Assembly (NCBI GenBank): GCA_012932865.1
Contig: SAXG01000098.1
Span: forward strand, 57,419-121,418
Length of the DNA: 64,000 nt
Direction of reading: 5' to 3'
Origin: Amylostereum areolatum
Taxonomy: Eukaryota > Basidiomycota > Agaricomycetes > Russulales > Stereaceae
Each line of letters starts with the position of its first letter. Position 1 is the stretch's first letter. Made by a program: the position numbers and the translations under genes. Positions 9,734-22,734 of the stretch are shown here, one piece after another. The notes below the pieces were generated by a model, which made no database searches, was not told the origin of the DNA, and saw only the letters and a program-made list of their open reading frames with translations.

Positions 9734-12700
9734 TCACAAATAGAACATGCTATCCTTCAAGTTCTCATGCAACCCGCCCGCCCACATCTTCTGCGCCGCC
9801 AGATACACGCTTGCCTCCTTCGCCTCCTTCGCGATCCCTGCCCGCGGGCTCCCCACCTTCTTGTCGTCCACACCTGTCTCCAGACCCTCGTACGTGTTAT
9901 ATGAGAGCCCCTGGATCCAATAGCGAGCCTTCTCGCACAGAACATGCGCATAATACGCCGCCGGCACGAGGCTGACCGCCTTGGTCGCGCGCGCCCACAG
10001 ATAGCTCGCCGAGTGAACTCCCTGCTGGATGTCGTCCGCGCGGAGATTGTTCTCGTCGTAAAGCACGATGTAGTGAGTCGACCGCACGGTTCCTTGGGTA
10101 GCCGCATGGGCCTGCAGATAGAAGTCGAAATCGCGAACGGAGGTGATGCCCTGGTCGACGACCGTCCCGGGGCGCGTGTTGCCATTTTCATCCGCGTCTC
10201 CTTCGGAGGTGGGGTAGATCCGTACGTTGTGACGCTTCCCGCAAATGACGACGCTGAGGGCTGGACGGTAGGCGGCGTTCCCCGGATCAACGCGTTTGAA
10301 AGCCTCGAAGATTTGAGGTAATTCCTCGCGGAGAACTTTGTCGTATTGCCCCTGTCGATGCCATATATGAAGAAGTGGCAAACGAGAGGTCGAACAGAGT
10401 GCATACCTCCGATACGCCGTCGCGAAAGACCAGAATCCGCTCGGGAAGGCTGTCGTTGTGTTCCTTGTACGCCTCCAGCCGTTCGATCACCATACCGGCG
10501 AGTCCTTCAATTCCCTAGGAACCGTCGAAAAGATGAGCACAGCCAGCCAGCCGTGACGAAGGTCCAGACAGACGCACCTCTTGTCTTGACTTCTGCAAGC
10601 GCAGACTGGCGGGAAATTGAACGAAGTCCAAGCCAGTGCTGGCCACGACCCCAGCAATGGATGGCGTTCCGGGAGCACAACCAGGGCTCGGATGGGTAAC
10701 GTCCATCCCGACCATCATGGTGCTTTTCTGGGAGAGCCAGACCATGGAGGACGGATGAAGGTGGTGGTTGACCCCGCCGAGCTTCATGTTGACCTTCAGG
10801 ACGACGTTCGACAAGTACCGATCTCGGGCCTTCTTCTCGAGGGCTCTGTCCAGCTGGAGGCACTGTGTGTGCACGCCGAACTTGACCGCGGCCAACCGCT
10901 TGATACAGGGATATATGAAATCGTCCTGGACCTGCAAAAGAACGAGGATGAAATCGACTTTCTCCCATGACCCATCCTTTGCGAACTGATCCATAGATTG
11001 TTCCAAGGCGTTTATTGCGTTGGATTGGCCAGACCGACCCTTACGAGACGGAAGGTGCACGAACAAGGTTTCCGAGGGTTGCAGCATGGACATTCCACTG
11101 CTTGTACATTTTTTGACGAAGTTGTCGACAAGGAGTTTGATGCCAGGGTCCTTCGCGTCTCGGACGATGGGATGACCGTCGACGACAACAAGAACTTTCC
11201 AGTTCGTGACCTGGGCACCATGAGAAAACTTCGCCTGGAGCATATTCCAACTTCCGTTCTTGATGACGGCTGCGACGTTCTTCTTGTATGCGACCTTAGG
11301 AGCGGGAAGCTCGCGGGCAGGGACAACCGTCATTCGGGACGAGACGGTCACACCAAACTCGTCCAGGACTTTTGTGGAAGGGACCAGTCCGAGTTTTGGT
11401 AGACCTTGCTGGACGATATGGTGGGCATTGACTGCGGGGCGTCGACTGGCGAGATGTAGCATGCGGGAAGTTTCCTGCAAGGACAGTCTTCCGAAATGAG
11501 GTTCTCCTGGTTCGATGGTGCAAAGCTCGGCGGGGAGATATATCGCCTTGTCTGGGCCGCCGACATTGACGAGCGGGAGATCCGGGCGATTGAGTTTGAG
11601 GTTGTACTCTTGGAGAGGTCATCAAGATAAAACAAGAGGGGCGGGGGAAGGTATACGCACTGCGAAGATAGTACTCTTCGACAGATATGGTTCCGCCGCC
11701 GTACTCATCGCACTTGAATCTCTCGGCGGACGCGGTATGGTTTCCTATAATGCTCCTGATTACCCAAGTCCTCCTGTAGCCGAGGTGCAGCGTCGAGATT
11801 TTCGCCCTATACATAAACTCCCGCGGACGACGGCCGTGCGGATCTGCGATGAAGGCATCCACTGCGTCCGCAAGGTTGCCAGGTTGATGGAAGGCGGACA
11901 TTCGGACATTGACGTTGACCATAACTTGTTTGTGGACAGGTCGAGCGGAAGAAGAGAAGCCCAAATGGGCCCACAATCGAGAACCTAGCCAGCCCTTTTC
12001 CTCGTCGTCGAAGAAATGCCGGTTGGGACCGACTCTGAAACCGGTCTGCGAAACGTGGTGCTGAATGACGAGGTTGAGCGCAGAGATCAAGGGAGCGATC
12101 TGCTTCTCCGACTTGCTGACATCGCCAACGCCTTCGATGTATCTAAAGGTGAACTTAGATGACATACAACCGAGATCGTAGTAAGATCATACCGCTTGAG
12201 AGGACCCATAGCGAGCTCCTTTACGAATTTGACGGTGACGGTGTACATTTCTGCATTCGGAGGCGGACCCTTGTCGCCCTTCTCATAAAAACCTACGCTG
12301 CCGCTGAGTGACTGAGGAAGTTTGCGAGCAGCGATAAGCCTCTGAGAACCATCGTGGACGATGGCGGAGCTGTACTGCGAGACCTCGTTGCTCTTCTGGA
12401 ACAGGTCCAACACGCGACGCTTCACGCGACTCTTTTGAGACTTGGGCTCGGGCGATATCTCCACATTGTATTCGTAGAACTTGTCTTTGGAAAGGTTGAC
12501 AGGGAAAAAATTCGCGCGGACGACAACGGCCCGTCCAGCCTGACGATATCGAGGTCATTAAACGATATGAATTACACGGGACAGAAATGCTTGATGCATA
12601 CTCACGGAACCATAGCCAGGACGAACGGGACGCTCGGGGCCGGATCGTTTCGATTTCAGTTTCTGGATGAGATTGTCGGCCTGAGCGATACGTGCGTCGA

Positions 12701-13196
12701 CGATGGGAGATTGGTCCGGTGTAGGGCTGTAAATTTGCGGCACCTCCGCGAAGGTGGCAAGGCCACGGGATGCGAAACCACCCTCGCCTCGGCCTTTACC
12801 ACCACTGAGTCCGCCACCACGCCCTCCGGAGCTTTTACCCCGCCCGGAGCCTTTCCCTTGGCGAACTCCAACACGCACACGGTCTTCATCTCCTTCGTAC
12901 GGGTTGTCTGAACAACTTGAGAGAAGCCGGGTTTGGGTGCGCGAAGACGAAAAGTTGCGATCGGTGTGGATCGTGACGCCGGTTGGTGCACTGGTTGGGG
13001 CCCGGTATCTCACACGTAGCGATGTATCTGAAGATAGGTGAATCGAGCGAAAGGATGCTGGAACGGTAGATATGACATTGGTCCATAGGGATGCTTGTGC
13101 CGGGATGGGACACGGTGAATGCAATGTGTAGGTTTGCAAGGTGACCGGTCTGCGCGAGTTCGGAATCCGGGGAGACTTCGCCCAACGGTGAGCCAT
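9734..13196 (-). CDS. Argonaute protein, copy 1 (DEDH type)
   Basis: This is an Argonaute small-RNA-guided silencing protein. Exons read on the minus strand: to 12606, 12539-12193, 12142-11661, 11608-10578, 10514-10407 and 10351-9734. In order they encode a Gly/Arg-rich tail, ArgoN, linker, PAZ, MID and PIWI domains. The PIWI catalytic set is visible: Asp in GMDVTHPSP, the Glu of SRQEG, Asp in FRDGVSEGQY, and His in AAYYAHVL, making a DEDH tetrad as in classical slicers. Intron positions match the two other Argonautes in this window. The start is uncertain. The only in-frame ATG is at 13196, giving 1058 residues, but the first 95 residues or so do not resemble the other copies. A short upstream first exon is possible, with clear homology starting near 12900. 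Confidence 0.88.
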
Positions 13197-13920
13197 CGAG
13201 GCGAGGCGGACAACGAGCTAACCAAAGCGAACGGTCATCTCCTGAAACTTCAGGGAGGGCAATTGTTCCTCCTCAACATACCAATGTATGCGTAGCGTAC
13301 TTTACGAAGGAAGACAATATGGCTCTAGTAAACGCGATGTCCGTACCGGTGGTGTGAGTGTCGCTCGAGGCGACGGCTTGGTTTAGATGTTGCCTTTGCT
13401 TGGGTGACTAGGTCACATCAGCAAGGGCGATGCATTCAAACTGTGGTTCGAAGGGTAGGTTGGAAACGAGAGCTGAAGCGTTAAGCGCTGAGCAGTAGTG
13501 AGAGATTGAGAAGATGCGAGTTGGATGGGGGTTGGTGAGAAACTGAGAAAGTGGCGCCGGGCGGCCGGCCGACGCGAGGCAGAACGTGCATGGTATTGGT
13601 AAGTTATGTACCACGATGACTCATAACAAACCGTCGACGTACGGTACAGCAGAGAAACGAACCCCGACTAAGTACGAGTAGGTCGATTTTTGTCGGATGC
13701 AGGGGCTTGCTTGGAGATGTTTGAACGTACAGACAATGGTTTCATAGAGAGCGGACAGATACACGGTAGCTTGGGAACGACGATAAAGTACAACAGCCTG
13801 AGACAACAGCAACCCACAGTAAGTAGTACATGACACACGGGTGTAATACACGGCGCGAAGGCCTGCAGTTCAGCAAAGCAAAGCAACACAAAACAAAACA
13901 GAACAAACAGAACAAAACGC
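13197..13920. other. Intergenic region between Argonaute copies 1 and 2
   Basis: This holds the promoter of Argonaute 1 and the 3' flank of Argonaute 2. The last 50 bases contain a run of caaaa/cagaaca repeats next to the stop of copy 2. The palindrome found upstream of copies 2 and 3 is not seen here. No gene is supported. Confidence 0.4.
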
Positions 13921-16900
13921 TCACAGGTAGAACATACTGTCCTTCAGGTTATCGTGCAAACCGGTGGCCCACATCCTCTGCGCCGCCTTGTACACATTCT
14001 CCTCCGCCTCCTCCCTCCTCCTCTTCGCCTGTGCACTGCCCGTCTCCGACTTGCTCCCCGCACCGGTTGACGAAGCCTCATGCGCATTGTTGAGGAAGCC
14101 CTGAATCCAGTATCGCGCCTGCTCGCACACGAGGTCCGCGTAGTACGCCGGCGGGATGAGGCTGACCGCCTTGGTCGCGCGCGCGTACAGATAGCTCGAC
14201 GAGTGAACCCCCTGCTGGATGTCGTCCGCGCCGAGCTTGTTCTCGTCGTAGATCACGACGTAGTGCGTCGGACGGACGGTGCCCTGCAGCCCCGCGTGTG
14301 CTTGAAGATAAAAGTCGAAGTCGAGGACAGACGTGACCCCCTTGTCGAGGACGGTGCCAGGACGCGTGTTCCCATTCTTATCCGCGTTCTCGTCGCTGGT
14401 GGGATAGAACCGCGCATGGTGTCTCTTTCCGCAGATGACGATACTGAGGGTGGGGTGGTATCGCGGGTTCTGGGGGTCGATGCGCTTGAAGGCTTCGAAG
14501 ATCTGGGGCAATTCCTCCCTCAAGACCTTGTCGTATTGACCCTGTGGCGCCATTGAGCTCAGTGGTAATCGCGCGGATAACGAAAAACGTACCTCGGATA
14601 CTCCATCGCGGAAGACCATAATGCGTTCAGGCAGACTCTTGCTACGCCGCTTGAAGGCTTGGAGGCGCTCGATCATCATGTCTGCAAGCTCCGCGATGCC
14701 CTACCGGAAATTAGACAGTCAGCACGAGTAACCCAACTTGAACAAGAGCGAGAGCGTACCTCTTGCTTCGACTTCTGCAATCGTAGACTCACAGGGAACT
14801 GGACAAAGTCCTTGTCGACACTCGCGACGACGCCGGCGATAGAGGGAGAGCCCGGAATGCTGCTCGGACTAGGATGGGTAACGTCGATTCCGACCATCAT
14901 GGTCCTCTTCTGCGAGAGCCACGCCATCGCCGCCGGCTCAAGACGATGATTGATTCCGCCCAGCTTCGTGTTGACCTTCAAGGCAATGTTTGAGAGGTAC
15001 TGGTCCTGTCCGTTCTCCTTGAGAGCCTTGTCGAGCTGCATGCACTGGGTGTGCACGCCGAATTTGACCGCCGCCAGCCGCTTGATGCATGGATAAATGT
15101 AGTCGTCGCGCGTCTGGAGGAGGACCAAGACCAGGTCGACGTCCTTCCACGAGCCCGTACTGACAAACGACCCCATGGTTTGCTCTATGAGTGACATGGC
15201 CCGCATACGCCCGGGGTCGCTACCATCCCTCGGTGGAAGTCTTGCAGGCACGATCTGCGGAGGCCGTGCCACGGCTATGCCGCTGTTCTTGCACTTCTCT
15301 GCGAAGGCCTTGAGGAAATTCATCATGCGCGGATCGTTCGGGCCCTGAAAAACGGGTGGGCCGTCGATAACGACAAGGACCTTCCAGTTATTGATCCTCG
15401 CGCCGTGGTGGAACTTGACGTCGAGGATGTTCCAGCTGCCGTTGTTCACGCGGGGGGTCCCTTTCAAGTACGTCACTCGAGGTGGCTGCAGCTCGCGGGC
15501 AGGGACGATAGTCATCTGCGACGATACTTTTATCCCAAACTCGGCGAGAAGAGAATTCGAACCATCTAGTCCAAGCTTCGGTAGACCCTGCTGGACAATG
15601 TGGTGGGCGTTGATGGCGGGACGCCGGTTGGCCAGGCGAAGCATGTCGGAAGTTTCTTGGGGAGAGAGCTTTCCAAGATGGGGCTCGCCGGGTTCGATTG
15701 TGCAAATCTCGGCGGGCAGGTACGTCGCTTTTCCAGGACTGCCGACGTCGACGACAGGAAGATCTGGACGTCGAAGGGCGATATTATACTCTACAATAAT
15801 ACGGTCAGAGAACGGAACTGCAATACGGGAAGGGTACGCACTGCGCTTATAGTAGTCTTGCACTGAGATGAGTCCACCTCCGTACTCGTCGCACTTGAAT
15901 TTCTGTGTGATAGCGGTCCCGTTGCCGGTGACCTTCTTGATAGTCTTCACTCTCTTGTAGCCCAAATGCCGCGTCGAGATCTTGACCCTGTTCATGAATT
16001 CCTGCGGATTGGCACCGTAGGATGCAGCATTGAAGGCGGCGATCGCGTCGGAAAGACTTCCGGGCTGGTGGAACGCCGTCATGCAGACGTTGACGTTGAT
16101 CATAAGCTGCTTGTGGGCCGGGCGGACGGACGAGAAGAAGCCCATGTGTGCCCACAGGCGCGGGCCCAGCGGACCCTTTTCATTGTCGTCGAAAAAGTAC
16201 CGGTTCCGGCCGAATCTGAAGCCGGTTTGGGAAGCCTGGCGTTGCATGACGAGGTTGAGCGCAGATATTACAGGCATAACATCTTCGTCTGGATTGTTGA
16301 CTTCGCCTTCAAGGTACCTAACAAAGGAGTCAGAACGTCCTTGAGACGGCGAGAAGAACGCTTACCTTTTCAAAGGTGCTGTTGGCAGCTCCTTCGTGAA
16401 CTTGACTGTGACCGTGTAGACGTCTGGCCTGTAGGGTGGCCCAGGTGGCCCATTGTCGCCATCCTCGAAGAAAGTTACCGTGCCGGTGAGGGGTTCGGGA
16501 AGCCGACGAGCAGCAATCAGCCTCTGGGAGCCATCGTGTACGATAACAGACCGAAACGGAGCGCCCTCCCGGCTCCGCTCGAACAGGTCCAGGACACGGC
16601 GTTTCACGCGTCCTTTCTGTGACTTCGGTTCTGGCGTTATTTCCACGTTGTACTCGTAGTAGGTGTCCTTCGATATGTCGACGGCGAAGAAGTTAGCACG
16701 GACGACGATAGCCCGACCCGCCTGAGATACCGGAATAGATCAACACGCGCTTCACAAGTAAGAGACTGGCCGGTACTCACGGTGCCATAACCAGGACGGA
16801 CAGGGTGCTCGGGGCCAGTGCGCTTCGTCTTCAATTTCTGCACAAGTTCGTCGGCCCTTGCGATACGAGCGTCGACGGTGGGGGGTTGATTCGGAGTGGG

Positions 16901-17158
16901 GTTGTAGATATTGGGCACGTTGGCGAAGGTGCCGCCACCACGACCACGAGGCGCAAAACCTCCACCACCACCGCGTCCTCCGAAACCTCCACCTCCTGGA
17001 GGACCGCCGCGAGGACCACCGCCGTGCCCCCCGAAACCTCCGCCTCCAGGAGATCCACCGCGAGGACCCCCACCTCTACCGCCGCCACCGCCACCGCCTC
17101 CGGGCCCAGGGCCACCTCGCCCGCGTCCTCGCCCTCGATCACCTCCGCGATTGGACAT
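13921..17158 (-). CDS. Argonaute protein, copy 2 (DEDD type)
   Basis: Six exons on the minus strand: 17158-16781, 16721-16366, 16317-15842, 15790-14760, 14700-14593 and 14541-13921. They sum to 2970 nt, 989 residues plus stop, with introns of 48-59 bp. The N-terminus is a long Gly/Arg tract with many RGG and GGGFGG units (about residues 5-85), a common PRMT-methylated, RNA- or Tudor-binding tail. ArgoN, linker, PAZ, MID and PIWI follow. Catalytic residues are Asp in GIDVTHPSP (about 706), Glu in SKQEG (747), Asp in FRDGVSEGQY (779) and Asp in PAYYADLV (about 919), a DEDD set. I chose the ATG at 17158 (MSNRGG) because it matches the short start of copy 3. An in-frame ATG at 17320 would add 54 residues of unlikely sequence. 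Confidence 0.93.
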
Positions 17159-17502
17159 ATCTTCAGTTGATGTTTGTGATTGTGGGATGTGGGATGTGGG
17201 TGAGAGTAGGAGCTGAGGGAGAGGGAGTCGTGGAAGCTGCGCAGCCAAGGATCCGAATGGGAGAAGGTCCAAAGAAGGCGTGGGGTTCGTGGGGTTTTCA
17301 TAGAGCGCGCACGGGGCCACCCGGTGGCCATGAGGTTAGACGCTGGCAAGACCGTCCTGTGCTTTTGTTTTATGGACAAAGCGTGATGGGAGCGACGGCG
17401 AGGTGTACGGTTCATTCAATTGTCCGATCGCGGTGATGGACTGGATGCCAATTGTGGAAGAAGGTGGCGTCGTCATCCTCTGATGTGGGGTGTGATATCG
17501 GC

Positions 17503-17567
17503 CTTTGTCTTTCCTCGACAAGCAACATATATTTTCTGCTTGTCGGGGAAAGACAACGACTCTGGAA
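17503..17567. repeat. 48-bp palindrome upstream of Argonaute 2
   Basis: Arms gtctttcctcgacaagca (17507-17524) and tgcttgtcggggaaagac (17537-17554) pair over 18 bp with one mismatch around a 12-nt AT-rich loop. The palindrome lies about 350 bp upstream of the Argonaute 2 start. A copy in mirror orientation, matching over about 65 bp with 2 differences, lies at 29878-29942 upstream of Argonaute 3. It could be a regulatory hairpin, a small-RNA source or a tiny foldback element. Confidence 0.75.
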
Positions 17568-19208
17568 GAGTCTCTTACCGAGGAAAATGCCGAGCTTCTG
17601 ATCAGCGCATTCGAAAGGGTCATAGCGATTGCTACCGTCAAAGAACTTTGAAAGAAGAACGAATAGACACGGGTCAAATCGACCAGATGACACCACGACG
17701 GATGCGCGATCATGTTGCGGGGATGAGCGAGTGGGAACGGAGTAAGCCGTCATGATGAGTGCGCGACCGATATGAGAACAAAAAGACTGCTGGCAGAGGA
17801 AGGATCGTGCGGAGACGTGGAGGAGCTTTGGAGGAGCTGGAGGATTCGAAGGACAAAGCAAGCGTGGACACTGGATGTGGATAGTTCAGACTCCTTCCCA
17901 TCCCTATGTCAAATTACGTCACATATCCTACGAGTCAGTCACTATGCCGATTTTCTCAACTTTGAACTTTCCAGCGAACGTCCGGCGAACGTTCAACTTC
18001 AACTGGACATCTGACTCACCAGCCCCAACCCATCCCTATCCACAGGATCGGTTGGTAAGCTCCACTACTTACTTCGCTAGCTTGGTTTCAGTCTCGGTCT
18101 CATCATGCTCAGGCTGAGTCTTGCTTCACGCCAAGTCTTACACGATGGTGGAATCTAACTTGTGGATTCGCAGAATCCCTGGCCTACTTACTTGCATTTT
18201 ACGGATGCCTCTGAAGACGTTTCCTATACGAGGAAGGTTTTATTTATCGTTCCTGTCGAAGGCGGCGAAATGGCACAGCAGTACTCGAGTGGACCTGCAG
18301 AGGTCAGAACTGGAATCCACTCGACGGTGCTTTGACAAGACCACTCTCCAGCAGCGCCGCCCTCAAAGGCGGTCGAGTAATCTCATTGGAAGGCCCGCTA
18401 TATTTTTGTGCCGCATATTGATTGTCTAGCCCGCAGAGATTGCTCCCAAGTTACTTGCGCTAAGCACGAATAGTAACACACAACCCTCATTGCAAATTTA
18501 ACTTTCCCCGCTTGTCTCTCGATCCTCGGCGACCAATTGACATGGTTTGTACCATCCCAGTTCTATTTATATCGCCGGTGACTTGAGGATCAGGCTTGTT
18601 ATTCGGGATCTATGCACGTCGTAGGTCACCTCGACAGATCATACGTCGCCAGTGGCGCCACTCATAAAGACTCCCCTAGATTTTTGACGGTTTTCCACCA
18701 TGCGGAACCCATCTTTCTATTAGGACTGCCTCCGCGGTTCAGCGATACGATTTTGGGGCACATCGGCGGCAGAACTGCGGGCGAAAAAAAAAGTGTGAGA
18801 TAAGGGAGAGGAGTACGATGTCGTGAAGCGGAAGCGCGATACATCCGTCGATATCATCGAGTCTCGAGTACTCTCGACAGGACCAGAAGGATTCAGAAGT
18901 GACTAGCAGGGGGAGGCTGAGTAAATGGAAAACGATCGCGCGAGCCACTTCGCGCGATGTTTCGCGAGAGCACCTTCATTCTCCCTGTAATATGCCTGGT
19001 ACATGTTCTGTATGGATTGCAAGACGGTCAGACAGGAGTCGAAGGAATTGAGAGGGGAATCACCGAGTCGCACTCGAACGGAGATAAGCCGCCCGCGTCT
19101 AATCTCTCTCGCTATCTGGCTCAACGACGTCGCAGCCTCCGGCGCCCTCAGGCATATCCGATCATCCCGCCTCCCATTCCCGACCACGTCCGCTCGCGGT
19201 TCTGCACA

Positions 19209-19215
19209 TTTATAA
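19209..19215 (+). promoter_or_regulatory. TATA-like box of the amine oxidase gene
   Basis: The sequence tttataa lies about 80 bp before the ATG at 19293, a reasonable place for a fungal core promoter. This is motif and position only. Confidence 0.35.
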
Positions 19216-19292
19216 CCCTCGTACGTACCTAGCAATGTTCCTTCAACCCCCCATCTCCCATCCCTACTAGCGACCACACGCGTACTACCGTC

Positions 19293-22200
19293 ATGGCCAA
19301 CAACCTCGCTCCGAGCACCGCTACCACCGTGCAGCACATCGCTAAACCTCACTCGACGCCGAGTCACCCCCTGGATCCGTTGACTCCTGACGAGGTGTGT
19401 CCTGTTTTTATCTGATTTCTCCAGGGTTGATCTTGACCGTTCGACCGTAGATCGTCACTGTGTCCCTGGCAGTCCGCCAGTACATCGCGGAACATACCCC
19501 TGTCAAGGCCGTTCGCTTCATCACCAACTATCTCCTCCCGCCCCCTAAGCGCGCCGTACTCGCCCACCTCGGAATTCCGCTCGCCCCAGGTGAGGAGGTT
19601 AAGAAAGAAGACAAGGTGCCGATCGTGCGCAAGGCCGAAGTCGACGTGAGTACTCGATTCTTGCATCGCAATTTTGCCTCGTTCTCCTTTCACATGCCCC
19701 AAACACCTTCCCTATTTCACCCATCGCCATCGTCGCCCCCTTTCTCGCACCGTGATTCTCGCACTGTTGCCTCGTGCTATGGGCGCTTCTAGTGACGGCT
19801 GGAGATTTGTGTGGCGCCGACACTTCCGATGTTGGGCTACTCCTGCATGAGGCTCGTGACTTGACGGTGACATTCGCTCGTCGAGCGATTGGTTTGCCTT
19901 CTCTCACCAGGACGGCTGACGCTGGCGGCGTTGATTTATCCCACCATCTTCTTGGTCATTCAGCGGTGGGATCAGGGGTCATTTCGTCGTCGACACACCT
20001 AGCTTCGGGTCTCCGTAATTTCTCCCGCTGCCACGATTCGCAATGTCTCCATTCTTTCTCATATTCGCTTCGATGACCGGGCGCACAATGGCGGGACGGA
20101 TGCGCTGACTGACCTCTGTCGTTGAACAAGGGGCTCTAGATACGACTTCTGGAATACCCAAAAGTTCATGATCGTCCCTTCGCGATCGTCTGCTTTTCTA
20201 TCTCATCGTCTTATCTGTCTGAGAGCTGAAGGCTGACATTGCTGTTTATCCTAGCTCGTGGACGTTGTCACAGGGTAATTTTACTCCATTTTATCTGTCG
20301 AGGACGTCTCATTCAACCATCATATAGCGGCGCCTACAACAGCATCGTGGTTCTGGACTCGGCCACCGGGAAATGGAACGTGGAAAGCTTTGACAAGCTT
20401 CCTGAAGGCGTTCAACCGCAACTTTCTCCGGAGGAGCTCCTGACCTGCGAGCAGATCGTGAAAAAGGATCCGCAGGTCGTGAAGCTGGCCAAGGATGTTG
20501 GTAAGCCACACACTCCCTATCCACACGATCTTCTCGGCTTATACCCCTCAGGCGTCGAGCCCCACCAGATATACGCTGACGGCTGGTCAATCGGTTATGA
20601 CGATCGCTTCCCCAAGGCGCAGCGTCTGCAACAGGCGCTTCTCTTCGCACGTCTTTCCGAGCACGACAACCTCTACGCGCATCCTATGGTGAGTCCCTTT
20701 CTCTACTAACCTTAGATCTGCATCTTGATCCGCTTCTCTTCCAGGACTTCGTTCCCGTTGTCGATATGATCAAGGGAAAAGTCATTCACATCGATTTTCC
20801 GGGCATGTACCGCGAGGCCTCGTCCGCGGGACTCACTGCCGGCAGCACGAAGCCCCCAGCCCTCGACGCCGACCAGTTTTCCAGCGCTCAGCGCGAGCGC
20901 ATCCCACCGCCTCTCACCCCGCAAAACTTCCTTCCCGATCTGATCAAGGAGGATGCAAAGAAGGCCGGAGGGGAGTGGAAGGAGCGCGAGACTCCAAAGC
21001 CTCTCCACGTCCTGCAACCGGAGGGCGTGAGCTTCAAAATGGACGGCAACGTTCTCGAGTGGCAAAAATGGAAGATGCACATCGGTATGTCATACCTCCA
21101 CAGGCGTCTTGCCTCTTCTGCTTGGACTGGGCTGATGATTGGGCGTTTGATTCATCTAGGATTCAGCCATAGGGAAGGCATCGCACTGAGTACAGTGACG
21201 TACAACGACAATGGCGAAGTGCGCCCATTGTTCTACCGTTTGTCGATGGCGGAAATGGTGGTACCATATGCTGCGCCCGAGCACCCCCACCCTCGCAAGT
21301 TTGCCTTCGACACGTACGCCCCCCTTCTCTCCACTGTTTCTTACGACGGGCTCACTCGTGTTTAGTGGCGAATATGGCATGGGTACGATGGCCAATGAAC
21401 TCGCCCTCGGGTGCGACTGCCTCGGTCAGATCCACTATCTGGTACGTTTCTCTGCCGTACTTCTCTTCATCACCGCGCTCACCGCGCGATGGATCCTGCT
21501 TAGCCGGGCGCATACACTGCACATGACGGTTCCGCGGTCGTTATCAAAAACGTGATATGTATTCATGAAGAGGACGCTGGACTGCTGTGGAAACATACCG
21601 ACTACCGTATCGGTGGCCGCTCCCAGGCCGTCCGAAGCCGTCGTCTCGTCGTCAGCATGGTGTGCACGCTCGCGAACTACGGTAAGCTCAACTCCACCCC
21701 TCCCCTGCCGTTATCCCTCGTTCCGCCGATTCTGATTTCGCTTCCCATGGCCGCGCAGAATACATCTGGAATTACCTCTTCTATCAGGTGAGGAGTGGTT
21801 CACGTGTGCCCGAGGAGCTGCGCTGACGTCGACGATGTAGGATGGCACGGTCGAGCTCGAGATTCGCCTTACGGGTATACTGCAGGTGTACCCATTGGGC
21901 CCGAACGAGCCCACGACCTTCGGCACCCAGGTCGCGCCCGGCATCAACGCGCAATACCACCAACACATGTTCTCCCTCCGCATCGATCCCATGATTGACG
22001 GCCTGTCAAACTCGGTCGTCGAGACGGACATCTTCCCGCTGGACGACGGCGCAGGCTCCACGAACAACTACGCCGGCAACGGCTTCAGGACCTCGCACCG
22101 CACGCTCAAGGTCGCAAGCGAAGGTGCGCGTGACTGGGACGCGCAAAAGGACCGCAGGTGGCGCATCGTGAACACGGCGCGGACCCATTACTCCTCGGGC

Positions 22201-22734
22201 CAGCCCGCGGGGTACACGATCGCGGTCAAAGGCGGCACGCTGCCGTTGATGGGTCGACCCGACGGGTGGATGGGCCGCAGGGCGAACTTCGCGGCGAAGA
22301 CGCTGTGGGTGCTCAAGGATAAGGAGGACGCTAAATTTGGCGGTCGGATGTGGCCTGCCGGGAAGTATGTCCCGCAGGCGCGGGAGGAGCCGGAGGACAG
22401 CGTGTTGGCCTGGCAGAGGGCGGACGGGGAGCAGAGCATTGAGAACGAGGACGTGCTGGTGTATGTGACTTTGGGCACGACGCACATCCCCCGCCCGGAG
22501 GACTGGCCTGTGTGCGTATCTATTTCCTCGCGTCTTTTCTCTCTCTCTGGCGTATTGGTGTTGACGCCGCCTGTTTTTTTTTGGTTGGATAGGATGCCCG
22601 TGGAGCACTTGCGCGTCGCGTTCAAGCCTTTCAGTTTCTTCAAGGCGAACCCTGGTATGGACGTCCCCGGCGGCGTCGACTCGAAGAGCGTCCCCGCGTT
22701 CGGGGAGGCGGAAGGTGGTAGCTGCTGCCACTAG
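19293..22734 (+). CDS. Copper amine oxidase (primary-amine oxidase)
   Basis: This enzyme oxidatively deaminates primary amines to aldehyde, ammonia and hydrogen peroxide, using copper and a topaquinone made from its own tyrosine. Twelve exons were inferred: 19293-19394, 19451-19645, 20255-20274, 20328-20500, 20552-20688, 20745-21084, 21160-21313, 21366-21441, 21504-21681, 21759-21787, 21841-22511 and 22593-22734. They give 738 residues. The cofactor motif T-L-A-N-Y-E-Y is present, and its tyrosine codon is the last full codon of exon 9. Copper ligands appear as the HQH of QYHQHMF and a later His near the C-terminus (TTHIPRPEDWPV). N2/N3 domains precede the catalytic domain. There is no signal peptide, so a cytosolic or peroxisomal place is likely. 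Exon 3 is only 20 nt and intron 2 is 609 bp, both unusual here. Confidence 0.93.

Larger units (their letters stand above)
17159..19292. other. Divergent intergenic region between Argonaute 2 and amine oxidase
   Basis: About 2.1 kb separates the two starts. It contains the palindrome at 17503-17567 described separately. The rest has only short open frames without recognisable domains. Short direct and inverted words (gcgaacgtccggcgaacgtt near 17973, and actcgagtgga with tccactcga near 18280-18325) are seen. No gene is supported. Confidence 0.4.

Noticed and set aside
9944..11402. Plus-strand frames of 100-134 codons antisense to Argonaute 1
   Set aside because: They mirror conserved Argonaute codons on the other strand. 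The same antisense frames appear at the other copies, as expected of shadows.
17159..17320. Earlier in-frame ATG for Argonaute 2
   Set aside because: It would add 54 residues without similarity to the other copies. The ATG at 17158 matches the short MS-R start of copy 3.
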